From positions 1 through 28,877 of the IMG/VR virus record IMGVR_UViG_3300022822_000069: a stretch of DNA of 28,877 nucleotides; one strand, 5' to 3'. The translations under genes were made by a program, and so were the position numbers. Position 1 is the first letter of the stretch. Each line of letters starts with the position of its first letter. This DNA is from a virus. Shown here one piece after another: positions 15,744 to 23,440 of the stretch. The notes under the pieces were generated by a model. The model was not told where the DNA came from. It made no database searches and was given only the letters and a program-made list of their open reading frames with translations.

Positions 15744-17213
15744 ATGAATGAAATTAAAAACCTAAATAAAGGTCCGCTTACGTATGAGGACTGGTACGAT
15801 CTTGGCTATACTCTGGTGCCTTGTGAGGGAGGCAAGCCTACAGTTAAAAAATGGAGTGATGCCGATTTTAAAATAAAGAAAGAAGAATGGAAAAACAAAC
15901 ATTTAGATAAAGAAATAGGATTAAGATTAGATAACGTAGTTGATTTAGATCTTGATAACACGCGCGCAAAAGTTTTTGCACATAAATATTTAACAAATTG
16001 TGGCACTATATCCGGTAGAGAACATAACCCTACAAGCCATTATTGGTTTAAAGCAAAATTACCGGCACAGAAATTTTCATTACCAAAAGACCTTGAAAGA
16101 TATGTTGAACATGCGGCACATGGACAAACTTTATGCGAAATAAGAAGTACTGAGACTTGTTATACAATCGTTCCAGGATCATTACATAGTAAACATAGAG
16201 AACATGTAAGATGGGAAAAGTATGCAGGCTTTAATGAATATGTAGGCGACTTAAATAAAATTTTAAGAAAAATATCTTTAGCTACTGCTCTATCAATTTT
16301 ATATGCACCTAAAGGTCAAAGAGATGAATATTGTACAGCTATTGCTGGAGTTTTAATTAAACAAACGGATTGGGACGATACTGAAATCAATGATTTTATT
16401 TATGACATTGCAGTAGAATCTAATGACGATGAATCTGAAAATAGAAAAAATAAAGGTTCAACAACAAGAAAATCTAAAAAACCATTCGGCATGCCTAAAC
16501 TTGCAGAAATAATTGAATGCAGGATTGAAAGTGTTGCAACAATATTCAGTTGGATAGGCGTTCAAGATAAAGCTTTAGTTGAAGTTAAACAAATAGCGGA
16601 CGATTCAATAGGAGATATTGTTGAGTATGGTCAAGATAGATATAAAATACGAGTATCTGGTAATTTAGAAGGCGTAGCATTTACTAAAACTATTACAGTT
16701 GATGGACCAACGCTCATGAACCAGGGAAAATTTTATGATGCGGTTATAATTCAAGCTGAAGTTTGGCTACCTAAAATGAAAGCAGCCCAATTTGAGGAAA
16801 TAATGAAAATGAAATTTGAATCCAGAACTAAATCAAAAGACTACGTAGAAGAAGCGGACGAATCTTTTGTATTTAAAAAACATTTTATTAATTATATTAA
16901 AATTAAAAAAGCCTTCACAGATAAAGAGCAATTAGTTAACTATGGGAGTCCTTATTTTAATCAACAAAATAATCAATTAGAATTTAATTTAGATGAATTT
17001 GAAAGTTACTTACAAGAACAAAGAATAAATCATAAACGAGTAGATCTTGTTTTAAAAATTCAAGACATATTAAAAGCCACTAAAAAAAATGGTAAATACA
17101 AAAATAAATCTTTGGTGTCTTGGGTAATCGATAATCATAAAATTGAAAATGAAGATCTTATGGTAGAAGGAACTAGTGAAGAAGTTAAGGAGGTAAATTC
17201 TGAACGAGCCTAG
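15744..17213 (+). CDS. Archaeo-eukaryotic primase-polymerase (Prim-Pol), 489 aa
   Basis: This is likely the replication primase. The N-terminal domain has the family's opening LGYTLVPCEGGKPTVKKW (about 19-37), the metal-binding motif VDLDLDN (66-72; Asp67, Asp69 and Asp71 are candidates), the TSHYWF His motif (97-102) and CEIRSTETCYTIVPGSLHSK (131-150), equivalent to the third conserved region. Residues 170-290 form a helical region, and the C-terminal 200 residues show no helicase motifs. The helicase is encoded separately by the next gene, with which it overlaps by 14 nt. There is no ribosome-binding site; the GC-rich hairpin above is the only leader element. A +1 frameshift fusion with the helicase is conceivable but less likely than separate initiation. 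Confidence 0.82.
   Translation: MNEIKNLNKGPLTYEDWYDLGYTLVPCEGGKPTVKKWSDADFKIKKEEWKNKHLDKEIGLRLDNVVDLDLDNTRAKVFAHKYLTNCGTISGREHNPTSHYWFKAKLPAQKFSLPKDLERYVEHAAHGQTLCEIRSTETCYTIVPGSLHSKHREHVRWEKYAGFNEYVGDLNKILRKISLATALSILYAPKGQRDEYCTAIAGVLIKQTDWDDTEINDFIYDIAVESNDDESENRKNKGSTTRKSKKPFGMPKLAEIIECRIESVATIFSWIGVQDKALVEVKQIADDSIGDIVEYGQDRYKIRVSGNLEGVAFTKTITVDGPTLMNQGKFYDAVIIQAEVWLPKMKAAQFEEIMKMKFESRTKSKDYVEEADESFVFKKHFINYIKIKKAFTDKEQLVNYGSPYFNQQNNQLEFNLDEFESYLQEQRINHKRVDLVLKIQDILKATKKNGKYKNKSLVSWVIDNHKIENEDLMVEGTSEEVKEVNSERA
17187..17193 (+). promoter_or_regulatory. Strong ribosome-binding site that decides a non-AUG start
   Basis: AAGGAGG lies inside the 3' end of the primase gene. Downstream in the helicase frame there is a stop at 17194-17196, so the only codons before the Walker A motif are ATT (17197), CTG (17200), then AAC, GAG, CCT. 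CTG is six bases from the ribosome-binding site, the best spacing. Confidence 0.7.
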
Positions 17214-18876
17214 ATTTATTGCAGGTCCTCCAGGTACCGGTAAAACTCACAAATTTATTGTGGATACCTATATGAAAGCTTTAGCAAAATATACTCCTGA
17301 AAAAATTATAATTTTATCTCACACTAATATAGCTGCCAATGAAATTAGAGATGCTATTTTTGATTTAAAAAATTTAAAAAATGAAGAAGGAAATTATACA
17401 TTTCCACAATTACGAGGAATTACTAAAAAAGCAATGAAATATAGAGTATGTACTATTCATACTTATTGCAAAAGTAGATTATTAAAAAAAGAAGTGTTTA
17501 AGTTACATAATCATAAAGAATTAATAAACAAAGATAGTCGTTTTAATCTTCACAGGGAAGATGACATAAAACGTAAACATAGATTTTATAAATACTTATC
17601 AGACGCTGACGGACATGGAGAAACTTTAGATAAGTATTGGATTAAATGCGATCAAAAATCTTTTGAGCCTTACAGTTTAAAATTGATTAAAGAGTTACTT
17701 CCACTTTATGAAAAATATAAAAAGGATAAAACTCTTTGTGATTTTTCAGATATGGTAAATAATTTTACACGTCAAACGTATAATGAAAAAACTAAACAGT
17801 GGGAAGATGACGTAAAAGATCCAGATATAGATATGTTAATTATAGACGAATGTCAGGATTGTAATGTACCCCAAAGAAAAGCTATTGATAAAATGGCAAG
17901 AAACGTAAAAGAAGGACATTACTATTTAGTCGGAGACGCAGATCAAACCTTATTTGAGTATTCAGGATCAGATGCAGAATATTTTCACAACTTAGCTGCA
18001 AATCCTTATTACGAATTAAAAAATGGTAATAGATGTGGTGAAGCTATTAATACGTATTGTAAATCAATTATAATGGATGTTTGGGATCATTATAAATCTC
18101 ATAGAGTGTGGACTCCAGCAAAGTATAAGAAGGGTCCTAACGAAGACGAAGTTATTAAAGGAAAAGGTTATTATTTACCAGATTTAAAACCATCAGGACA
18201 TTTAGATAAACTTTTAGATAAAATTAAAAATACTGAGGAAACATTTCTATTTACTTATAGAGGAACTCCAAGCGATGTACGTTGTACAGATTTTCTTATA
18301 GCACAAGGTATAGAATTTGCTCCAGTAAGTAAGCCTCCATTTGTAATTAAAAAAGAATTAAGGGCTCACAAATTATGGCCAGATTTTATTAAAGGTATTC
18401 CAATGGATCTTACTTTGATAAAAAATTTTTGTGAATATTTAAATAAGGATTTGATTGTCGGAGATAGATCTAAAACAGTAGAAACTCTTAAAACATGGAT
18501 TAAAACAGATTACACTGTAGATTATTTAATAGATAAAAAATTATTAAAGTCTAGTTGTAAAGGCCATAAAGATTTTGATCTTATAAGAGCGCCAGTTAAC
18601 AAACATAAAGAAAGAATGAAATATATAAAAAGGGTTTTACATAACGGTTTTGATTTTGATAAAAAAGTTAGAGTTGAATATGCAAACATTCATACTGTTA
18701 AAGGTTTAACATATGATAATGTTATTGTTGACGAAACTGTCGTTAATAAAGATCCTTATTTTACTTCACTAAGACTACAATACACTGCATACAGCAGAGG
18801 GATTTTTGACTATTGGAGATTAGCAAAAATGCCCGGAAAATACTTTACAATAGGAAAAAAAAATGAGTGCTTATAA
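17200..18876 (+). CDS. UvrD/Dda-like superfamily-1 DNA helicase, 558 aa, CTG start
   Basis: It has a full SF1 motif set: Walker A AGPPGTGKT (residues 8-16), motif Ia IILSHTNIAANEIRDAI, VCTIHTYCKS, motif II MLIIDECQDCNVPQ, motif III YLVGDADQTLFEYSGS, motif IV-like NGNRCGEAI, motif V IHTVKGLTYDNVIVDE and motif VI YTAYSRG. The first ATG/GTG/TTG in frame is GTG 17260, which would remove Walker A and inactivate it. The frame is closed by a stop at 17194, so translation must begin at CTG 17200 (or ATT 17197), served by AAGGAGG. It is probably the replicative or recombination helicase acting with the primase and PolA. Calling the gene from 17260 would be an annotation error. Confidence 0.85.
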   Translation: MNEPRFIAGPPGTGKTHKFIVDTYMKALAKYTPEKIIILSHTNIAANEIRDAIFDLKNLKNEEGNYTFPQLRGITKKAMKYRVCTIHTYCKSRLLKKEVFKLHNHKELINKDSRFNLHREDDIKRKHRFYKYLSDADGHGETLDKYWIKCDQKSFEPYSLKLIKELLPLYEKYKKDKTLCDFSDMVNNFTRQTYNEKTKQWEDDVKDPDIDMLIIDECQDCNVPQRKAIDKMARNVKEGHYYLVGDADQTLFEYSGSDAEYFHNLAANPYYELKNGNRCGEAINTYCKSIIMDVWDHYKSHRVWTPAKYKKGPNEDEVIKGKGYYLPDLKPSGHLDKLLDKIKNTEETFLFTYRGTPSDVRCTDFLIAQGIEFAPVSKPPFVIKKELRAHKLWPDFIKGIPMDLTLIKNFCEYLNKDLIVGDRSKTVETLKTWIKTDYTVDYLIDKKLLKSSCKGHKDFDLIRAPVNKHKERMKYIKRVLHNGFDFDKKVRVEYANIHTVKGLTYDNVIVDETVVNKDPYFTSLRLQYTAYSRGIFDYWRLAKMPGKYFTIGKKNECL

Positions 18877-19069
18877 AAAACAAGTAGGAGGATCACATTA
18901 TAAAGATATGATTATTCAACCCGCAGACTTTATTAATAAAAACAAATTACTTTTTGCAGAAGGAAACGCAATTAAATATATCTGTAGACATCAGTCGAAA
19001 GGTAAGTTACAAGACATAGAGAAAGCTATTCACTACTTAGAAATGATAATAGAAAGGGATTACAAATAA
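18863..19069 (+). CDS. DUF3310 family protein, 68 aa
   Basis: The domain fills the whole protein: VGGSHYKDMIIQPADFI (residues 8-24), then FAEGNAIKYICRHQSKGK, and the closing helix LQDIEKAIHYLEMIIERD. The GSHY...IQP, NAIKYICRH and DI.KA..YL blocks are the family signature. Members occur in many phages, and a related segment occurs in T7 gp1.7, a nucleotide kinase; whether this short form has any activity is unknown. Its start overlaps the helicase stop and its stop overlaps the polymerase ATG, so it is embedded in the replication operon. A role in nucleotide supply is inference only. Confidence 0.85.
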   Translation: MSAYKKQVGGSHYKDMIIQPADFINKNKLLFAEGNAIKYICRHQSKGKLQDIEKAIHYLEMIIERDYK

Positions 19070-21165
19070 TGTGTACAGTTCCACAATTAAAAGATCTAGA
19101 TTTAACTGATATAGATACTGTTGCAATTGACTTAGAAACTTATGATCCTAATTTAAAGACAAAAGGATTAGGGGCTATAAGAAAAGATGGCTTTGTTACA
19201 GGTATAGCAATCGCTACTAAGAACCAGACTTTGTATTTCCCTATTGCTCACCACATGACTGATAATTTAAATACCAAAGAAACTTGGACCTATTTAAATG
19301 AAAAGATTTTTCAAAACAAAAACATACGTAAGGTATTTCATAATGCTATGTACGATGTCTGTTGGATTAGATCGGCAACTGGAGACATGCCTCAAGGAGA
19401 ATTGTTAGATACTATGATTGCAGCATCAGTTATTGATGAAACTAGAATGAGATATTCACTAGACTCTATAAGTAAAGATTATTTAAATGAAACTAAATAC
19501 AAATATGATTTAGCTGAAAAAGTTTTAGAGTGGTCTAATGGAATGATAAAAGATCCCATGTCTAATATGCATAAATTACCTCATCATTTAGTAAAAGATT
19601 ATGCAGAGCAAGATGTAAACTTAACTTTAAAATTGTGGGAACTATTTGAAAAAAAATATCTGGACGCGGTATTATACACAAAAACTAATCCAGATGGAAG
19701 TAAAGAATACAAAACTTGTAGAAAAATATTTGAATTAGAAACTAAATTATTTCCTTGTTTGGTTGACATGAAGTTTAAAGGAGTTAAAATAGATGTCGAA
19801 AAAGCTAAGGCACTTGGTAAACTTTTAGAAAAACGTAGAGATAATTTATTAAAAATTATTAAAAAACATACTGATGTTGATGTAGATATATGGGCCGCTT
19901 CTTCTATCAAAGCTCTTCTTGAGCATGAAAAAATTACAGATTATGAAAAGACAAAAGACCGTAAGAAAAAAATAAAAGGTAAGGACGGTAAAAATATTCT
20001 TGATGAGAAGGGTGAACCTAAAACAGAATTAGTTCCATCAACAACTCCTAAACTTCCAAAAGATTATTTAAAAACACATAAGAATCGTTTCTTAAGAATG
20101 ATTGTAAAAGCAAGAGAGTGTGACAAAGCTAAGAATACTTTTGTTGAAGGTCTACTAGGCTTTGTTCATGAAGGAAGAATACATGCAGACATCAATCAGA
20201 TTAGATCGGACCAAGGAGGAACGGTTACTGGAAGATTCTCAATGTCTAATCCTAACCTACAACAGATTCCATCAAGAGGAATTATAGGTAAAAAGATGAG
20301 AGAGCTTTTTGTACCGGACGACGGCTGTGTATGGGGATCATTTGACTACTCACAACAAGAACCTCGTATCGTGGTCCACTATGCTTTAACTTTATACCCT
20401 TATAAGAATCCAGATATTGAGATGCCTAATAATTTAAGGGAAAGTTTAGAGAAGATTGAAGAGTCTTATAAAAGTGGATTTGATGTAGACTTTCACCAGG
20501 TTGTTGCAGACATGGCTCACATATCACGGACCATGGCCAAAACAATTAACCTTGGACTCTTTTATGGTATGGGTAAAATAAAACTAGCTAGTGAATTAAA
20601 TTTAACTAAACCTCAAGCTAACACTTTGTTTAATACTTACCATGAGAAAGCTCCATTTGTTAAAAAGTTATCTCAAGATTTAATAGAATTTGCAGAGGAT
20701 AATAAATTATTATTTACATTAGGAGATAGATTTTGTAGATTTAATAAGTGGGAAACTAAAGATAGAGCCTGGAACAACGCTAGTAATAGATATGAACCTG
20801 TCCCTATATTATCAGAAGAAGACGCTAAAACAGCCTTTAAAGCCGAGTTATTAGACAAATATAAAGACCATATAGCTGATAATTATATGAGTGATTTTAC
20901 TAAATATTATAAACCTGCTTTTACATACAAAGCTTTGAATAGATTAATTCAAGGAAGTGCAGCAGATATGACTAAGAAAGCTATGGTAGAACTTTATGAA
21001 CAAGGAATTTTACCACAAATACAAATACACGATGAGTTGTGCCTATCAATTAAAGATGATAAACAGGCCAATATAGTAAAAGAAACTATGGAAAATGCAG
21101 TTCCTCTTAAAGTGCCTAACAAAGTAAATTACAAAAAAGGTAAAAATTGGGGTTCAATAAAATGA
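19069..21165 (+). CDS. polA: Family-A DNA polymerase with 3'-5' exonuclease, 698 aa
   Basis: This is the replicative polymerase. Exonuclease motifs: DLETYDP (Asp21, Glu23), FHNAMYDVCW (Asp96) and DYAEQDVNLT (Tyr178, Asp182). Polymerase motif A is DYSQQEPR (Asp426). Motif B is SRTMAKTINLGLFYG (Arg487, Lys491, Tyr499). Motif C is IHDELCL (His654, Asp655, Glu656). All catalytic positions are present, so both activities are expected; there is no 5' nuclease domain. The residue matching E. coli Phe762 is Leu495. Residues about 293-337 are a Lys-rich insertion (KTKDRKKKIKGKDGKNI) that looks like a flexible loop, possibly for DNA or partner binding. It overlaps its upstream neighbour by one base and the next small gene by four. 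Confidence 0.96.
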   Translation: MCTVPQLKDLDLTDIDTVAIDLETYDPNLKTKGLGAIRKDGFVTGIAIATKNQTLYFPIAHHMTDNLNTKETWTYLNEKIFQNKNIRKVFHNAMYDVCWIRSATGDMPQGELLDTMIAASVIDETRMRYSLDSISKDYLNETKYKYDLAEKVLEWSNGMIKDPMSNMHKLPHHLVKDYAEQDVNLTLKLWELFEKKYLDAVLYTKTNPDGSKEYKTCRKIFELETKLFPCLVDMKFKGVKIDVEKAKALGKLLEKRRDNLLKIIKKHTDVDVDIWAASSIKALLEHEKITDYEKTKDRKKKIKGKDGKNILDEKGEPKTELVPSTTPKLPKDYLKTHKNRFLRMIVKARECDKAKNTFVEGLLGFVHEGRIHADINQIRSDQGGTVTGRFSMSNPNLQQIPSRGIIGKKMRELFVPDDGCVWGSFDYSQQEPRIVVHYALTLYPYKNPDIEMPNNLRESLEKIEESYKSGFDVDFHQVVADMAHISRTMAKTINLGLFYGMGKIKLASELNLTKPQANTLFNTYHEKAPFVKKLSQDLIEFAEDNKLLFTLGDRFCRFNKWETKDRAWNNASNRYEPVPILSEEDAKTAFKAELLDKYKDHIADNYMSDFTKYYKPAFTYKALNRLIQGSAADMTKKAMVELYEQGILPQIQIHDELCLSIKDDKQANIVKETMENAVPLKVPNKVNYKKGKNWGSIK

Positions 21166-21287
21166 ATAAGTTATTAAAAGAGATAGATGAAGCAGCGATA
21201 ATGTGGAATAAAACTAAAAATCCTATTTACAAAAATTTATGGTATAATCTTTTAAAAAAAATAAAATATGTCTTACCTAAATGCTAA
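21162..21287 (+). CDS. Small helical protein, 41 aa
   Basis: The ATG overlaps the polymerase stop (ATGA), a usual coupling in this genome. The product MNKLLKEIDEAAIMWNKTKN... is a basic amphipathic helix with PIYKNLWYNLLKKIKYV near the end. I recognise no domain. The pattern IDEAAIMWNKTKNPIYKNLWY has the look of a conserved phage peptide, but I cannot test it. It overlaps the next gene by 20 nt. Confidence 0.5.
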   Translation: MNKLLKEIDEAAIMWNKTKNPIYKNLWYNLLKKIKYVLPKC

Positions 21288-21927
21288 TATTCCTGTACAA
21301 TACGCTCAAATAAAAAAGGAGTATTTATATGACTGTAAAAAACATCATGGAGAAGTTGAAGACTGTATTATCTTTGCTGTTGCCTGCCTTAGTGGCCGTG
21401 CAATATTATTTCATGCTATTATGGAGAACGGTGCAATATTTTATCGCTTACCAATTACGGCTTTTATTCAACGTGGTTTTCAACCGGAAACTGTTCCACA
21501 TAGACGACTTGATGAACTGGAGCTCTGGAATTCTTTTAGTTATTATCCTGCTATTACTATATTTGATATTCTAAGCGCTGCCTCCGGTAAATATATAGGT
21601 AAAGATAAGAAATGGCATCACGGTAAATACTTATTTACTATTGACTTTGCACATCCAGAGAGTAATATACTTAATACCGAACATTCGGAAATACCGCACG
21701 AACATAAGTGCGCTCACATAATTGCTTTAGATGAAGGCAACTATGCGGCTCAGCCAAACAACAGAATAATATGGGACCTACCTTCATTCACAGTTAAGGA
21801 TAATATTCCTGACTGGAAAGTGCAGACTTCGACATGGAATGTTGAAGATTCTGGCGAATGGAGAACAGAAGATACTGATAACTTTTTTTATGAGATAGAA
21901 GAAAAAACAAATGGAAAAAAAGATTAA
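21268..21927 (+). CDS. Conserved phage hypothetical protein, 219 aa
   Basis: A globular alpha/beta protein without membrane segments. Recognisable blocks are CIIFAVACLSGRAILFHAIM, AIFYRLPITAFIQRGF, LELWNSFSYYPAITIFDIL, GKYLFTIDFAHPES and HKCAHIIALDEGNYAAQPNN, ending in RIIWDLPSFTVKDNIPDWKV and an acidic tail. A similar protein is common downstream of polymerases in marine phages, including cyanophages, with no assigned activity that I know. Conserved His and acidic residues could bind metal, but no known active site is seen. A second reading frame at 21329-21574 is a shadow. Confidence 0.75.
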   Translation: MSYLNANIPVQYAQIKKEYLYDCKKHHGEVEDCIIFAVACLSGRAILFHAIMENGAIFYRLPITAFIQRGFQPETVPHRRLDELELWNSFSYYPAITIFDILSAASGKYIGKDKKWHHGKYLFTIDFAHPESNILNTEHSEIPHEHKCAHIIALDEGNYAAQPNNRIIWDLPSFTVKDNIPDWKVQTSTWNVEDSGEWRTEDTDNFFYEIEEKTNGKKD

Positions 21928-22066
21928 AAATGAATGTAAAAAATGCGGCCATGAATGCCATTGCCTGGATGACTTCCACTTGGATCCTTACGGTCTTTGT
22001 CCTTGTGAGCCTTGTGAGTGTAGTGATCCTAAAAATAAAGGGGAAGAGTGTTTGTCATGTCAATAA
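21911..22066 (+). CDS. Cysteine-rich mini-protein, 51 aa, probable metal binder
   Basis: Ten of 51 residues are Cys, at 9, 12, 16, 18, 30, 32, 35, 37, 47 and 50, plus three His. They fall in clusters: CKKCGHECHC, CPCEPCEC and CLSC. Such spacing would suit binding two zinc ions or a metallothionein-like cluster in the reducing cytoplasm. The start lies in the end of the previous gene (17-nt overlap), and the stop is followed at once by AGGAG for the next gene. A longer hydrophobic reading frame overlaps here (21930-22157), but this frame fits gene spacing better. It is easily missed because of its length. Function is unknown. Confidence 0.65.
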   Translation: MEKKIKNECKKCGHECHCLDDFHLDPYGLCPCEPCECSDPKNKGEECLSCQ

Positions 22067-22080
22067 AGGAGAGCGCCAGG

Positions 22081-22167
22081 ATGAATTACAAATTTACAGC
22101 ACTATTAATTGTGATGATGGTAGCACTGGCTTTATTAGGTGGACCGGGAGATTATAATACACCATGA
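22081..22167 (+). CDS. Single-span membrane peptide, 28 aa
   Basis: AGGAG (22067-22071) lies nine bases before the ATG. The peptide is MNYKFTALLIVMMVALALLG followed by GPGDYNTP: a short basic N-terminus, one membrane segment and a short polar tail. Its stop overlaps the next ATG (ATGA). Tiny membrane peptides are frequent in phage early regions; the role here is unknown. Confidence 0.5.
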   Translation: MNYKFTALLIVMMVALALLGGPGDYNTP

Positions 22168-22376
22168 AATTTACTTTAGTAATATTTCTGTGTTCTTTTA
22201 TTGATAATCAATGTTTACCTCCAGCAGAGGTTAAACAACTTTATAATTCATGGAAAGAATGTACACTTGCAGCATTAGAAATATCTACAGAAATATTACG
22301 GCTACAAGAAGAAGATTTTGTTAATAATAACAAAGTAGCCACTAAATTTACATGTACAGAAGTGGGGGAGACTTAA
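22164..22376 (+). CDS. Small secreted-type protein with four cysteines, 70 aa
   Basis: The N-terminus MKFTLVIFLCSFIDNQCLPP looks like a short signal or anchor. The rest is soluble with YNSWKECTLAALEISTEIL and VATKFTCTEVGET. Cys10, 17, 33 and 64 could form disulfides if the protein reaches the periplasm. The block arrangement (CSFIDNQC, SWKEC, KFTC) matches a small protein family I associate with marine phages, of unknown role. ATGA overlap with the preceding peptide gene suggests joint translation of two envelope-directed products. Confidence 0.65.
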   Translation: MKFTLVIFLCSFIDNQCLPPAEVKQLYNSWKECTLAALEISTEILRLQEEDFVNNNKVATKFTCTEVGET

Positions 22377-22469
22377 ATGATTGATAGATTTTGGTATAAT
22401 TTTTTTGCAAAAATGGATGATATTTGTGAATGGATTGCAAATTATTTTAATAAAAAAAGAAAAAAATGA
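22377..22469 (+). CDS. Amphipathic mini-protein, 30 aa
   Basis: The ATG directly follows the previous stop and is preceded by GGGGGAG. The peptide MIDRFWYNFFAKMDDICEWI, then ANYFNKKRKK, is aromatic and amphipathic with a basic tail, suggesting a membrane-surface helix. Its stop overlaps the next ATG. It resembles the 44-residue protein at 24737 (MID.F.Y...K..DI), a possible paralogue. Confidence 0.5.
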   Translation: MIDRFWYNFFAKMDDICEWIANYFNKKRKK

Positions 22470-22654
22470 GCAGAAAAACTAACACATTTTTAATAGGATT
22501 ACTAGGTACAATTTTAATGGGACTTGCTACATGGACTTTAGTTACATTAATAGAACTTCAATTAACAGTAACCATGATCCAAACTGATTTGATGTCTATT
22601 GACAAACAATTTGGAAGGGTTTACAATTTTATAGATTCTGTTAGAAGTAAGTAA
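22466..22654 (+). CDS. Small membrane protein with C-terminal coiled helix, 62 aa
   Basis: A basic N-terminus (MSRKTNTF) is followed by one membrane span, LIGLLGTILMGLATWTLVTL, and a soluble helix (TVTMIQTDLMSIDKQFGRVY). This is the reverse topology of the holin-like protein at 11223. Similar proteins occur in marine phage early regions. It could be a holin partner, a superinfection factor or an envelope scaffold; nothing in the sequence decides. It overlaps genes on both sides by one to four bases. Confidence 0.65.
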   Translation: MSRKTNTFLIGLLGTILMGLATWTLVTLIELQLTVTMIQTDLMSIDKQFGRVYNFIDSVRSK

Positions 22655-22875
22655 TGCCAAAAAATAAGAATTTTAAAATTCAAGCAGAAGTTGTACGAGG
22701 GGAATGTCCAACGTGCGATACAATCACAACATTAGTTGGAGTTAGTTCTCAATTTTATAGATGTATGGAATGTGGTGCAGATTTAGAGCAACATGTTAAT
22801 GGTAAAATAAGTTATATACCTATTATGCCTTCAAGAACAGATGGTGGTAAACACTATGTTAAAGACTGGAAGTAG
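22654..22875 (+). CDS. Zinc-ribbon protein, 73 aa
   Basis: Two CxxC knuckles, GECPTCDT (Cys18, Cys21) and YRCMECGAD (Cys37, Cys40), are separated by about 15 residues with a beta-type linker, the layout of a zinc ribbon. The tail is ISYIPIMPSRTDGGKHYVKDWK. Such small ribbons bind nucleic acid or act as RNA polymerase or partner adaptors, but the partner is unknown. The start shares a base with the previous stop, and the stop overlaps the GTG of the next gene. Confidence 0.75.
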   Translation: MPKNKNFKIQAEVVRGECPTCDTITTLVGVSSQFYRCMECGADLEQHVNGKISYIPIMPSRTDGGKHYVKDWK

Positions 22876-23012
22876 TGGCTAAACAAAAATTTACTCATTT
22901 TGTACCTAGAGATAAACCTACTAAAAGGCCTAGAAAACATAAGAAATCCCCCTCAAAATCTGAGAAAAACAATAATAAAAATAAAAAATATAAAGGCCAA
23001 GGTAGGGGTTGA
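22875..23012 (+). CDS. Very basic small protein, 45 aa
   Basis: GTG start overlaps the preceding TAG. The product MAKQKFTHFVPRDKPTKRPR continues with KHKKSPSKSEKNNNKNKK and ends KYKGQGRG. Nearly half the residues are Lys or Arg, so it should bind nucleic acid and be unstructured alone. The stop codon lies inside the -35 box of the next promoter, showing how tightly the two units are packed. GTG start and length would hide it from many callers. Confidence 0.6.
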   Translation: MAKQKFTHFVPRDKPTKRPRKHKKSPSKSEKNNNKNKKYKGQGRG

Positions 23013-23037
23013 CAAACATCATTTAGTATCCTATATA
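23009..23037 (+). promoter_or_regulatory. Strong sigma70-like promoter (copy A)
   Basis: TTGACA (23009-23014), a 17-nt spacer and TATATA (23032-23037). The expected start (about 23044) is next to the ATG at 23045. It shares GGTTGACAAACATC and AGTATCCTATATA with the promoter at 27412, a near-duplicate element. Confidence 0.75.
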
Positions 23038-23045
23038 AAAGGATA
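23027..23045 (+). promoter_or_regulatory. Candidate operator over the -10 of promoter copy A
   Basis: TATCCT (23027-23032) and AGGATA (23040-23045) are perfect 6-bp inverted arms with a 7-nt centre that covers the -10 box and reaches the start codon. The arm is related to the TCCTATATAG arm at the ribbon-helix-helix gene promoter. Confidence 0.45.
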
Positions 23046-23440
23046 TGAAAGATAAAAAAATAGAAACACCCGAAGAAAAGTTAAGAAAAGAAAATAAAGA
23101 AATACAAGATACGTTAAAAAAAGAAATAAAAATGTTAAGGCTGGTAGCTAGACCTTTTCTTGCTTATAAAAAATTAATTTTAAATGCAGCTAAATCAGAT
23201 TATGACTTTAAAGAAGTTGTTGAAGGTTTAAAATTTGCAGCTAAATTAATTAAGAAAAAAGATTGGGCACTACTAGATAGAGTAGCAGGAACTTCTGGCG
23301 ATTTAATGGCAAGAGGGGCCTGTTCAAAATGCGAGATCAATTTAGTGGGAGAAGATCTTTTACCAAGGGAATTTACAATGCCTTGTTTAATTAAAGATTG
23401 CCCATATAATCAAACTAACCCAGAAAGAGAACTAATATGA
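23045..23440 (+). CDS. Helical protein with C-terminal Cys motif, 131 aa
   Basis: The first 35 residues are a Lys/Glu-rich helix (EEKLRKENKEIQDTLKKEIK). The middle is helical (KEVVEGLKFAAKLIKKKDW). The C-terminus has ACSKCEINLVGED and, 15 residues on, MPCLIKDCPYNQ: four Cys arranged as a probable zinc site. The gene begins at the predicted transcription start of promoter copy A; AAGGA sits only two bases from the ATG, too close for efficient classical initiation. The last codons overlap the next gene by 4 nt. A nucleic-acid-binding regulator is plausible, but I do not recognise a family. Confidence 0.7.
   Translation: MKDKKIETPEEKLRKENKEIQDTLKKEIKMLRLVARPFLAYKKLILNAAKSDYDFKEVVEGLKFAAKLIKKKDWALLDRVAGTSGDLMARGACSKCEINLVGEDLLPREFTMPCLIKDCPYNQTNPERELI

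Noticed and set aside
17200-17260. prfB-like +1 frameshift fusing primase and helicase
   Set aside because: The AAGGAGG is about 18 bases before the primase stop, too far to stimulate a shift, and GCC TAG is not a known slippery site. Non-AUG initiation is simpler, though not excluded.
21930-22157. Hydrophobic 75-residue frame as the true gene
   Set aside because: It overlaps the Cys-rich frame, runs through the AGGAG of the next gene and ends inside that gene; the Cys-rich frame fits spacing and overlaps better.
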